Of a stretch of 6,038 nt of DNA, positions 1 through 5,071 are shown piece after piece. Origin of the DNA: Chloroflexota bacterium (GTDB taxonomy: Bacteria; Chloroflexota; Anaerolineae; B4-G1); the NCBI GenBank assembly GCA_003648085.1, contig QMOC01000176.1:1-6038 (forward strand), written 5' to 3'. Under the pieces are notes generated by a model, which had not been told where the DNA came from, searched no databases, and saw only the letters and a program-made list of their open reading frames with translations. Numbering within the stretch: position 1 is the first letter of the stretch; each line of letters opens with the position of its first letter. A program made the position numbers and the translations under genes.

Positions 1-6
1 AATGAT

Positions 7-14
7 GGAGGGGG
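7..14 (+). promoter_or_regulatory. Ribosome binding site deciding the first gene's start
   Basis: GGAGG at 7-11, extended by further Gs to 14, lies 5 nt before the ATG at 17. This makes 17 the likely start rather than the in-frame ATGs at 2 and 5, which have no visible site within the window. Confidence 0.7.
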
Positions 15-16
15 AA

Positions 17-1087
17 ATGTTTGAACAGACTATTGAAACATCGGCAACACCCCAGATCACCGTTGCCGAGTGCACCGGTGATCTGGTGGTGCGAGGATCG
101 GATAAGCGGCAGGTCACCGTCCGCTTACAGGACGGGGCCGACGATGTGGTGCTGGAGAGAGAGGGGGAAACCTTGACCCTCACGGCCCACGCCGATTGCA
201 CCCTCACCTGCCCCTCAGACTCCACTCTCACCGTCCGTACCGTGCGAGGGGACCTGAAGGTCAAAGGAGTGCAGGGGACGGTCGCCATCGGTGACGCCTA
301 CGGCAACGTGGGGTTGCGTGCCGTTGGCCCTGTCGCCATAGAGCAAGTCTTCGGAAACCTGAGCGCTCGCCAGGTGAGGGGGAGTCTGGAGGTGAAGCAC
401 ATCCGGGGGAGTATTCGTCTGAGACCACCCTTTCCTTCTGCTACGACCTACCGGCTGAGCGCCGATGGCAATTTGACGGTATGCCTCCCTGACGACGCCA
501 GCCTTCGCCTGGTACTGCGCGCCGGTGGCAAGGTTCGTTCCCGTGTCCCCGGACTGATCCTGGAGGAGGAGGGGGAGGAAACACGAGGCATCCTGGGGGC
601 CGGCGAGGCCATCCTGGAGGCACGGGTCGGCGGGAATGTCTACCTGCGCCCCTCAGAGCCGGAGCGAGTGGCAGCGGAGGCAGGGGAGTTCGACTTCGCG
701 GCCGGCCTGGAGGGACTGGGGGCGACTATCGAATCCCACATCGCCGAGGCGATGGCGGAGATGGAGGCTCGTCTGGAGGAGGGCCTAAGCCGCATAGACA
801 GCGAGGAGATCCGCAGCCGGATGGAACGGGCGGCGGAGAAGGCCCGTCGGGCGGCGGAGCGAGCGGCGGAGAGGGCACGTCAGAAGGCCGAGCGGGAGGC
901 GGAGCGGGCCCGCCTGCGGGCAGAGCGCGCCGAGCGACGCTGGCGGCGGGCCAGTGGCCGGCGGCCCCGCCCCAGGCGGGAACCGGCGGTGGACGAGGAG
1001 CGCTTGCGGGTGCTGCGCCTGGTGGAACAGGGGAAGATCACCCCCGGGCAAGCAGCCGACCTGCTGGCTGCACTGGAGGGGCGATGA
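17..1087 (+). CDS. DUF4097-type beta-repeat protein with coiled coil and C-terminal SHOCT-like module
   Basis: The 356-residue protein has three parts. Residues 1 to about 212 are short beta-strand repeats with recurring G-D/N-L/V turns (TGDLVV, RGDLKV, GNLSAR, RGSLEV, RGSIRL), as in the DUF4097 / putative adhesin beta-solenoid family. Residues about 235-315 are a highly charged Ala/Arg/Glu coiled coil ending in an Arg-rich stretch. Residues 326-356 form a helix-turn-helix-like pair with the EERL...GKIT...A..LL pattern of the SHOCT-like module found in YvlB/LiaX-type proteins. No signal peptide or membrane segment is visible, so it is probably cytoplasmic or peripheral to the membrane. The ATG at 17 is preferred over those at 2 and 5 because GGAGGGGG at 7-14 precedes it. 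A TGA at 3-5 may be the end of an upstream gene. The stop overlaps the start of the transporter gene. By analogy with LiaX/YvlB a role in envelope stress is possible, but the function is inferred. In this protein the SHOCT-like module lies at the C-terminus, the reverse of LiaX. Confidence 0.85.
   Translation: MFEQTIETSATPQITVAECTGDLVVRGSDKRQVTVRLQDGADDVVLEREGETLTLTAHADCTLTCPSDSTLTVRTVRGDLKVKGVQGTVAIGDAYGNVGLRAVGPVAIEQVFGNLSARQVRGSLEVKHIRGSIRLRPPFPSATTYRLSADGNLTVCLPDDASLRLVLRAGGKVRSRVPGLILEEEGEETRGILGAGEAILEARVGGNVYLRPSEPERVAAEAGEFDFAAGLEGLGATIESHIAEAMAEMEARLEEGLSRIDSEEIRSRMERAAEKARRAAERAAERARQKAEREAERARLRAERAERRWRRASGRRPRPRREPAVDEERLRVLRLVEQGKITPGQAADLLAALEGR
52..86 (+). repeat. 11-bp perfect inverted repeat in the first codons of the DUF4097 gene
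   Basis: CCAGATCACCG (52-62) and CGGTGATCTGG (76-86) are exact reverse complements separated by 13 nt. In mRNA this would be a strong hairpin starting about 35 nt after the proposed start codon, inside codons 12-24. It could also be a palindromic protein-binding site. The encoded peptide (PQITV...TGDLV) is ordinary for the family, so part of the match may be codon coincidence. Confidence 0.75.
1075..1081 (+). promoter_or_regulatory. Ribosome binding site of the MFS transporter inside the upstream gene
   Basis: GGAGGGG sits inside the last codons of the preceding gene. Counted from GGAGG, spacing to the ATG at 1087 is 7 nt and to the ATG at 1084 only 4 nt, which favours 1087. Confidence 0.7.
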
Positions 1088-2379
1088 TGAACATAGAACA
1101 CACAGAACAGCATCAATCTAAGTGGCAGATCCCGTTTTTCACCGTCTGGACGGGACAGGCGTTTTCGTTGTTCGGCAGCAACCTGGTTCAATTCGCGCTG
1201 GTCTGGTGGCTGACCAAAACGACGGGCTCGGCGACGGTGCTGGCGCCGGCGACGCTGGCGGGTATTCTCCCGGGGATATTCGTGGGGCCTTTCGCCGGAG
1301 CGCTGGTGGATCGGTGGAGCCGCCGGATGGTGATGATCGTGGCCGATGGGATCATCGCGCTGGTGACGGTAGGATTGGCCTATCTCTTCGCGGCCAGCGC
1401 TGTGCGCATCTGGCATGTCTATGTGATCATGTTCATCCGGGCGGCTGCCGGCGGCTTTCATTGGCCGGCAATGCAGGCTTCTACCTCGCTGATGGTCCCG
1501 GAGAAGCACTTATCGCGCGTGGCGGGCCTCAACCAGACGTTGAACGGTGCGATGAACATCATGTCGCCTCCCCTGGGGGCGCTTCTGCTGGGCCTCTTGC
1601 CATTGCAGGGCGTCCTGGCCATTGACGTCGGTACAGCGGCGCTTGCCATTGCCGCGCTCTCCCTCGTCCACATTCCGCAACCACAACGCAGACCTACGCC
1701 CGCTATGCCGGCGGGCAGCAGGCCCTCGCTGTGGGAAGACGTGCGCGAGGGACTGCGCTACGTGTGGTGCTGGCCGGGCCTGTTCGCCATCCTCGTCATG
1801 GCAACGGTGCTCAACTTCCTGGTCAATCCCGGCTTCTCGCTCATGCCGCTCCTGGTCACCAAGCACTTTGGCGGTGGGGCCATGCACCTGGCGTGGCTGG
1901 AATCGGGTTGGGGAATTGGCGTGGTGCTGGGCGGGCTGATTTTGAGCGTGTGGGGCGGATTCCGTCGGCGTGTTCTGACTTCGTTGACGGCGTTAGTCGC
2001 GATGGGTACGGGCATCCTGGCCGTTGGCTTGGCGCCATCGTCGGCCTTGTGGCTGGCGTTGGGAGCCCTGTTCTTCGCGGGGCTGATGAATCCGATCGTC
2101 AACGGCCCTCTGCTCGCTACCGTGCAGGCTGCCGTGGCCCCGGAGATGCAAGGGCGCGTGCTCACGGTGATGCAAAGCGCGGCGATGGCTATGTCACCGC
2201 TGGGGATGGCGATCGCCGGGCCGGTCGCCGACTTGCTGGGCGTGCGGGTCTGGTTCGTGATAGGCGGCGCGGCCTGCATGTTGATGGGGATAGGAGCCTT
2301 CTTCGTTCCTGCCATCGTATATCTGGAGGACAACCACGCAGAGCCTGCGGTGTCAACAAGCACTCCTATGGGGACGTGA
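1087..2379 (+). CDS. MFS efflux transporter, DHA3 / macrolide-efflux (Mef)-like
   Basis: This 430-residue integral membrane protein probably exports a drug or other small amphipathic molecule by proton antiport. The N-terminal text (FFTVWTGQAFSLFGSNLVQFALVWW across two segments) is typical of the Mef/DHA3 branch. Residues 71-80, GALVDRWSRR, form MFS motif A in the loop between helices 2 and 3. About 12 hydrophobic segments can be read, split by a hydrophilic, Pro/Arg-rich central loop near 197-220. The APEMQGRV segment near 351-358 matches the conserved late loop of this family. Length is slightly above the usual 400-420. The ATG at 1084 would give one extra Met and a 4-nt ATGA overlap. The start at 1087 gives a TGATG junction, so translation is probably coupled to the upstream DUF4097 gene. 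The substrate cannot be read from sequence; sitting between two SHOCT-like proteins suggests export linked to envelope stress (inference). Confidence 0.9.
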   Translation: MNIEHTEQHQSKWQIPFFTVWTGQAFSLFGSNLVQFALVWWLTKTTGSATVLAPATLAGILPGIFVGPFAGALVDRWSRRMVMIVADGIIALVTVGLAYLFAASAVRIWHVYVIMFIRAAAGGFHWPAMQASTSLMVPEKHLSRVAGLNQTLNGAMNIMSPPLGALLLGLLPLQGVLAIDVGTAALAIAALSLVHIPQPQRRPTPAMPAGSRPSLWEDVREGLRYVWCWPGLFAILVMATVLNFLVNPGFSLMPLLVTKHFGGGAMHLAWLESGWGIGVVLGGLILSVWGGFRRRVLTSLTALVAMGTGILAVGLAPSSALWLALGALFFAGLMNPIVNGPLLATVQAAVAPEMQGRVLTVMQSAAMAMSPLGMAIAGPVADLLGVRVWFVIGGAACMLMGIGAFFVPAIVYLEDNHAEPAVSTSTPMGT

Positions 2380-2414
2380 TGCCTGGAACAGAAACGCAAC
2401 TTTGGAGGTGAAAT

Positions 2415-2789
2415 ATGAGAACGACAAGTGAGGAACGGCTGAAGATCCTTCAAATGCTGGAGGAGGGAAAGATTACGGCAGAGGAGGCAGCCTCTCTGTT
2501 GCGGGCGATGGGAAGGGGCCAGCATGCTACCTTTGAAGGCCCCAGATTAGGTGAGGAGAGCCGTCGCCTCCGCATTCAGGTGACCGACCTGGGTACAGGC
2601 CGGCGCAAAGTCAATATTAACCTGCCCTGGAAACTGGTCAGTGTGGGAGCCAAGATTGGCGCTCGCTTTGCCCCAGAGGAGGTTGACCTAGAGGAAGTTA
2701 TGGAAGCCATCCGCGCCGGCACCGTGGGGAAGATTATGGACATTGAAGATATGGAGGACAACGAACGGGTGGAGATTTTCATAGAGTGA
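2415..2789 (+). CDS. Small SHOCT-like domain protein with conserved C-terminal module
   Basis: The 124-residue soluble protein starts with a SHOCT-like helical hairpin at residues 5-33 (SEERLKILQMLEEGKITAEE and following ASLL). This closely matches the last 31 residues of the DUF4097 protein two genes upstream. After a short polar linker comes residues 51-124, with a strand-rich start (RLRIQVTDLGTGRRKVNINL), a V-S-V-G-A-K-I-G-A-R-F-A-P helix, an acidic helix and a final strand ending VEIFIE. This two-part layout occurs in conserved hypothetical proteins often seen beside DUF4097 genes. No signal peptide or membrane helix is visible. GGAGG at 2404-2408 lies 6 nt before the ATG, and the gap to the transporter is 35 nt, so it is the third gene of the operon. 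A role in regulation or oligomeric assembly with the DUF4097 protein through the shared module is plausible but not shown. Confidence 0.85.
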   Translation: MRTTSEERLKILQMLEEGKITAEEAASLLRAMGRGQHATFEGPRLGEESRRLRIQVTDLGTGRRKVNINLPWKLVSVGAKIGARFAPEEVDLEEVMEAIRAGTVGKIMDIEDMEDNERVEIFIE

Positions 2790-2852
2790 GCAGGGAAACA
2801 ATATGTCGTAGCCGTAGTAGAGCAGGGGAAAGCGGGGAGAACTTACATTCCG

Positions 2853-2866
2853 GGGCCGGCCGGCCC
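2853..2866. repeat. 14-bp perfect GC-only palindrome
   Basis: GGGCCGGCCGGCCC reads the same on both strands. It lies 64 bp after the stop of the SHOCT-like gene and 60 bp before the first DnaA box. As RNA it could fold as a 5-bp stem with a 4-nt loop, but no T-run follows, so it is at best an atypical terminator. It could also be a protein-binding or methylation site at the edge of oriC. Confidence 0.75.
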
Positions 2867-2925
2867 TAGATGTGGTGGGTGGACGATCGAGGGCCTGTAG
2901 TGGTGGGGGATATAAGCGAGGTACA

Positions 2926-2934
2926 TTATCCACA
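2926..2934 (+). promoter_or_regulatory. DnaA box (perfect)
   Basis: TTATCCACA, an exact match to the consensus DnaA box. It is isolated, more than 100 bp from the main cluster, and just left of the G-rich motif. Confidence 0.8.
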
Positions 2935-2950
2935 GCCGATTGTAGAGAGC

Positions 2951-2984
2951 GGGGGAAAAGTCGGGTTTATCCGGGGAGGGAGGG
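2951..2984 (+). other. Canonical G-quadruplex motif within oriC
   Basis: G-tracts lie at 2951-2955, 2963-2965, 2973-2976, 2978-2980 and 2982-2984. The last four satisfy the G3+N1-7 rule with loops of 7, 1 and 1 nt, and a fifth tract lies 7 nt further upstream. The 7-nt loop, TTTATCC, contains the first six bases of a DnaA box. Folding is predicted from pattern only. Confidence 0.6.
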
Positions 2985-3061
2985 CTTGGTATCTCCCTTC
3001 TCCCTGCGTGTGCAGACGGCGCTTTTCTCCGGGGGCGAGAGTTATCCCCCAAAACCCGCTG

Positions 3062-3091
3062 TTATCCACAGAAAATGATGGATTATCCACA
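3062..3091 (+). promoter_or_regulatory. Pair of perfect DnaA boxes, 21 bp apart
   Basis: TTATCCACA occurs at 3062-3070 and 3083-3091 in the same orientation. The 21-bp repeat spacing is close to two helical turns, placing both on one face of the DNA. A degenerate box (TTATCCCCC, 3042-3050) extends the series by a further 20 bp to the left. Confidence 0.85.
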
Positions 3092-3120
3092 GGCGAGGTA
3101 ATGTGGAAAGGGTTTTGAAG

Positions 3121-3154
3121 CCCTCGTCTCCCCCAGATATGGGGAACGCGAGGG
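3121..3154. repeat. Hairpin at the centre of the oriC box array; possible bidirectional terminator
   Basis: CCCTCG (3121-3126) pairs with CGAGGG (3149-3154). After a 4-by-4 internal loop, CCCC (3131-3134) pairs with GGGG (3141-3144) around the loop AGATAT. Its centre lies within 4 bp of the midpoint of the two facing DnaA box pairs. It lies 65 bp past the dnaA stop and could help end dnaA transcription, but no T-run follows on either strand. Confidence 0.55.
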
Positions 3155-3176
3155 TGCAGAGACCAGGGATGGGAGG

Positions 3177-3206
3177 TGTGGATATTGACAAGGGGGCTGT
3201 GGAAAA
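3177..3206 (-). promoter_or_regulatory. Pair of one-mismatch DnaA boxes, 21 bp apart, opposite orientation
   Basis: On the - strand, ATATCCACA (3177-3185) and TTTTCCACA (3198-3206) each differ from TTATCCACA at one base. They have the same 21-bp spacing as the perfect pair at 3062-3091 but face it. The second box lies only 12 bp from the dnaA stop and sits in a small CTGT/ACAG inverted repeat (3197-3209). Confidence 0.7.
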
Positions 3207-3218
3207 CAGGGTGGGCCC

Positions 3219-4577
3219 TTACTCGCCGTTGTTGTAGAGCCGCTGGCGCAGGGCGATGATCTCGCGCCGGAGGTCTGCGTCCTCCTCGATCAAGTCGGCG
3301 ATGCGTTCGCACCCATAGAGGACGGTGGTATGGTCGCGCCCTCCCAGTATAGCCCCGATTTGGGGCAGCGACGCCCCGGTTTCCTCACGGATGAGATACA
3401 TAGCGATCTGGCGTGGACGCGCGATGGCCCGACTGCGACTACGTCCCTGAAGAGCCGGGACTGCGACACCGAAGTGCTGTGCTACTATCTCTACAATCTG
3501 ATCCGGGGTCAGTTTGCTGCGCTGAGGGAGCAGAGTGCTCAGGGCCGTCTCAGCAACCTCCGGCGTGAGGGGTTGGTGGGTGAGCCTGGACATGGCCAGT
3601 ACCCGATTGAGCGCGCCCTCTAGTTCGCGGATGTTGCTCTGTATCCGGGTGGCGATGAGGACGAGGGTCTCGTCGGGGATCGCCGCGCCGCAGATGGCCG
3701 ATTTGGAGCGCAGAATAGCAATGCGGGTCTCCAGGTCGGGGGGCTGGATGTCGGCGATCAATCCCCACTCGAAGCGGGAGCACAGCCGTTCCTCCAGCGT
3801 GACCATCGCCTTCGGTGCCCGGTCCGAGGAGATGACTATTTGCTTCCCGGTGCCGTGGAGGGCATTAAAAGTATGGAAGAACTCCTCCTGGGTGCTTTCT
3901 TTGCCGGCGATGAACTGAATATCGTCCACGAGCAGGACGTCGGTGGTGCGGTACTTTTCACGAAAGGCGTCGGTGGTGTGGGAGCGAATGGCCTCGATGA
4001 GGTCGTTGGTGAACTTCTCGGAGGAAACGTAGAGCACGCGCAGGCCCTGTGCCTGACACTCATGCCCGATGGCGTGCAAGAGATGCGTCTTGCCCAGGCC
4101 CACCCCGCCGTAGATAAAGAGAGGATTATAGGCCCCGGCGGGGTGCTCGGTCACGGCCATAGAGGCTGCGTGGGCCAACCGATTGCCTGGCCCCACGACA
4201 AAACTATCGAAGGTATAGCGCGGGTTCAGGTTTGCGGAGGTGGAAGGGCGTAGGGGACGTTCCTCTACGGCTGACACCGAGACCGATGTGGGTGGATCGA
4301 GCAAAGGAATGGCCTCCTGCTGCTGGACCTCTTTGCTCCACACGATGAATCTGACGGCGACGGTCCGGCCGGTCAGCCGGGCGAGGGTGCGCTTGATGGT
4401 GGCGAGCAGTCGGTGCTCCAGCCAGTCTTTGGCGTACCCGCTCTTGACGCCAATGACGAAAGTGCCATCTTCGTACTTCAGCAGTCTGGAATCACGCAGC
4501 CAGGTCTCGAAGGTGGCCTGCGTCATTTGAAGTTGGAGTTCGCCGAGAGCGGCCGACCAGATATGCTCAGGTTTCAT
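3219..4577 (-). CDS. dnaA: Chromosomal replication initiator protein DnaA
   Basis: The complete 452-residue DnaA binds DnaA boxes and melts the origin in its ATP form. Domain I (about 1-80) starts with the usual IW..AL.EL...M...TF.TWL pattern. Domain II is a short variable linker, about 83-118. Domain III is the AAA+ core: Walker A GGVGLGKTH at 157-165, Walker B LLVDDIQF at 215-222, sensor 1 ISSDRAP at 249-255, arginine finger R268 in SRFEWGL, and sensor 2 NIRELEGALNR at 315-325. Domain IV (about 355-450) binds DNA, with the signature GGRDHTTVLYGCERI at 412-426. Tyr 421 replaces the more usual His, probably a lineage variant. Length is normal. The ATG at 4577 gives the standard N-terminus, but no Shine-Dalgarno sequence precedes it. 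The DnaA boxes lie beyond the 3' end, not in the promoter region, so classical autorepression through upstream boxes is not evident. dnaN does not follow. Confidence 0.98.
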   Translation of the reverse strand: MKPEHIWSAALGELQLQMTQATFETWLRDSRLLKYEDGTFVIGVKSGYAKDWLEHRLLATIKRTLARLTGRTVAVRFIVWSKEVQQQEAIPLLDPPTSVSVSAVEERPLRPSTSANLNPRYTFDSFVVGPGNRLAHAASMAVTEHPAGAYNPLFIYGGVGLGKTHLLHAIGHECQAQGLRVLYVSSEKFTNDLIEAIRSHTTDAFREKYRTTDVLLVDDIQFIAGKESTQEEFFHTFNALHGTGKQIVISSDRAPKAMVTLEERLCSRFEWGLIADIQPPDLETRIAILRSKSAICGAAIPDETLVLIATRIQSNIRELEGALNRVLAMSRLTHQPLTPEVAETALSTLLPQRSKLTPDQIVEIVAQHFGVAVPALQGRSRSRAIARPRQIAMYLIREETGASLPQIGAILGGRDHTTVLYGCERIADLIEEDADLRREIIALRQRLYNNGE

Positions 4578-4740
4578 TGTAGAAGTTTAGACAGATTGAT
4601 TGGCAGCGAGAAGCGACGCGGGGTCGAAAAAGGAGTTCGCGCTCCGGGGGACTAGCGGCCCTCTCACACTGCCAGCCGAGGTGGCCGATAGGGGCTGGGC
4701 CTTCCCTCACGGTGGTCAACTGCTTCCCGTTTGAAGAGCG
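4578..4740 (-). other. Structured 5' leader of dnaA
   Basis: The leader between the proposed promoter and the dnaA ATG is about 160 nt. No reading frame in it resembles a gene. It contains a 6-bp inverted repeat CCAGCC (4672-4677) / GGCTGG (4693-4698) and a hairpin followed by a T-run (4627-4645). The final 25 nt before the ATG are AT-richer and lack a ribosome binding site. Regulation through the leader is possible but speculative. Confidence 0.45.
4627..4645 (-). terminator. Weak terminator-like hairpin in the dnaA leader
   Basis: Read on the - strand, GGAG-CGCGAA-CTCC is followed at once by TTTTT. The stem is only 4 bp, so this is weak for an intrinsic terminator. If real, it lies between the promoter and the start codon, where it would act as an attenuator. 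Confidence 0.25.
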
Positions 4741-4745
4741 GCTTC

Positions 4746-4774
4746 ATTTTACCAGAAGAATAGCCCCTGTGCAA
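4746..4774 (-). promoter_or_regulatory. Probable dnaA promoter, extended -10 type
   Basis: On the - strand, TTGCAC (4769-4774; matches the -35 consensus at its first three bases) is followed by an exact 17-bp spacer and TAAAAT (4746-4751; 5 of 6 matches to TATAAT). TG one base before the -10 (TGGTAAAAT) makes it an extended -10 element. An A-tract lies just upstream of the -35, as in an UP element. Transcription would start near 4739 and run into dnaA. Confidence 0.6.
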
Positions 4775-4794
4775 CCGTTTTTGGCCGTAGTGAA

Positions 4795-4816
4795 CTTAAA
4801 AGAGGCAAGTTTTAAG
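4795..4816. repeat. AT-rich 7-bp inverted repeat upstream of the dnaA promoter
   Basis: CTTAAAA (4795-4801) and TTTTAAG (4810-4816) are perfect reverse complements with an 8-nt spacer. The site lies about 20 bp upstream of the -35, within the most AT-rich part of the noncoding DNA (about 62% A+T over 4781-4840). It could be an operator, part of an UP element, or part of an origin unwinding region. Confidence 0.5.
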
Positions 4817-4885
4817 ATAAGTTATGGAGAGTATCTGACCAATGATCAGCGGACTCGTTCCCCCTATTCCTGCGGTTAACGGGAA

Positions 4886-4930
4886 TGGCACCCCCCAAAT
4901 ATAGGGGTAGCATCCGGCAAAGGGGTGCCA
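4886..4930. repeat. 9-bp perfect inverted repeat
   Basis: TGGCACCCC (4886-4894) and GGGGTGCCA (4922-4930) are exact reverse complements 27 bp apart. The right arm, read on the - strand as TGGCACCCCTTTGC (4917-4930), also fits the sigma-54 -24/-12 pattern with correct spacing. The function is unknown. Confidence 0.6.
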
Positions 4931-4992
4931 GGCGGCGGTGTGTTGTTTCCGGGAAAGCACTGCACGCAGGTCAGAATTGGCTAACGGTGATT

Positions 4993-5036
4993 GGATGTCC
5001 GGCTTCGCTGGAGCCCCCTGCTTCAGTGGGGCATCC
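4993..5036. repeat. Branched hairpin element downstream of the PAP2 gene
   Basis: An outer stem GGATG (4993-4997) / CATCC (5032-5036) encloses two hairpins: GGCT (5001-5004) / AGCC (5012-5015), and a stronger one, GCCCC-CTG (5013-5020) with CAG-T-GGGGC (5024-5032), an 8-bp stem with one bulged base. The two inner hairpins share bases 5013-5015, so they compete in part. The element lies 36-79 bp past the PAP2 stop and may form the 3' end of that transcript, but no T-run follows. Confidence 0.5.
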
Positions 5037-5071
5037 GACCTTTGCCCTCCTACCTACCTTAGCCAGACCCT

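Larger units (their letters stand above)
2790..3218. other. oriC: Putative chromosomal replication origin (oriC) region
   Basis: This gene-free stretch lies between the 3' ends of dnaA and the SHOCT-like gene. It holds three exact DnaA boxes (2926-2934, 3062-3070, 3083-3091, all + strand) and two one-mismatch boxes on the - strand (3177-3185 ATATCCACA, 3198-3206 TTTTCCACA). Two-mismatch candidates lie at 3042-3050 (TTATCCCCC, +) and 3102-3110 (CTTTCCACA, -). The most AT-rich part is about 3051-3120, roughly 57% A+T, and could be the unwinding element, although it is not strongly AT-rich. Such clusters beside dnaA mark origins in many bacteria. dnaN, which often follows dnaA, is absent here. 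Confidence 0.8.
4775..5071. other. Gene-free stretch between the PAP2 gene and the dnaA promoter
   Basis: No convincing gene is seen on either strand; short frames here lack family resemblance. The stretch contains an AT-rich segment (about 4781-4840), a small ATTCC/GGAAT repeat (4866-4870 / 4882-4886), and the inverted repeats listed separately. No good DnaA box match was found in it. Confidence 0.6.

Noticed and set aside
1..16. End of an upstream gene at TGA 3-5
   Set aside because: Plausible from the TGATG junction, but only a few bases are visible, so no feature is called.
880..1509. Open frame on the - strand (about 209 codons) opposite the DUF4097 coiled coil and MFS start
   Set aside because: Its His/Arg/Asp-rich, low-complexity translation mirrors the Arg/Ala/Glu coiled-coil codons on the other strand.
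1758..2525. Long open frame on the - strand (about 255 codons) across the end of the MFS gene and the start of the SHOCT-like gene
   Set aside because: It is antisense to two well-supported genes, rich in Pro, Ser, Arg and Thr without a family pattern, and is explained by the GC-rich third positions of the real genes.
2967..2975. TTATCCGGG as a further DnaA box
   Set aside because: Three mismatches in the conserved CCACA end. It is better explained as part of the G-rich tract.
2790..3218. CRISPR array or iteron-type plasmid origin suggested by repeated TTATCCACA
   Set aside because: The repeats are 9-bp DnaA boxes beside dnaA with no long direct repeats or spacers, and no replication-initiator gene other than dnaA is present.
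3330..3918. Open frames on the + strand inside dnaA
   Set aside because: They are antisense to highly conserved DnaA domains III and IV and show no family features.
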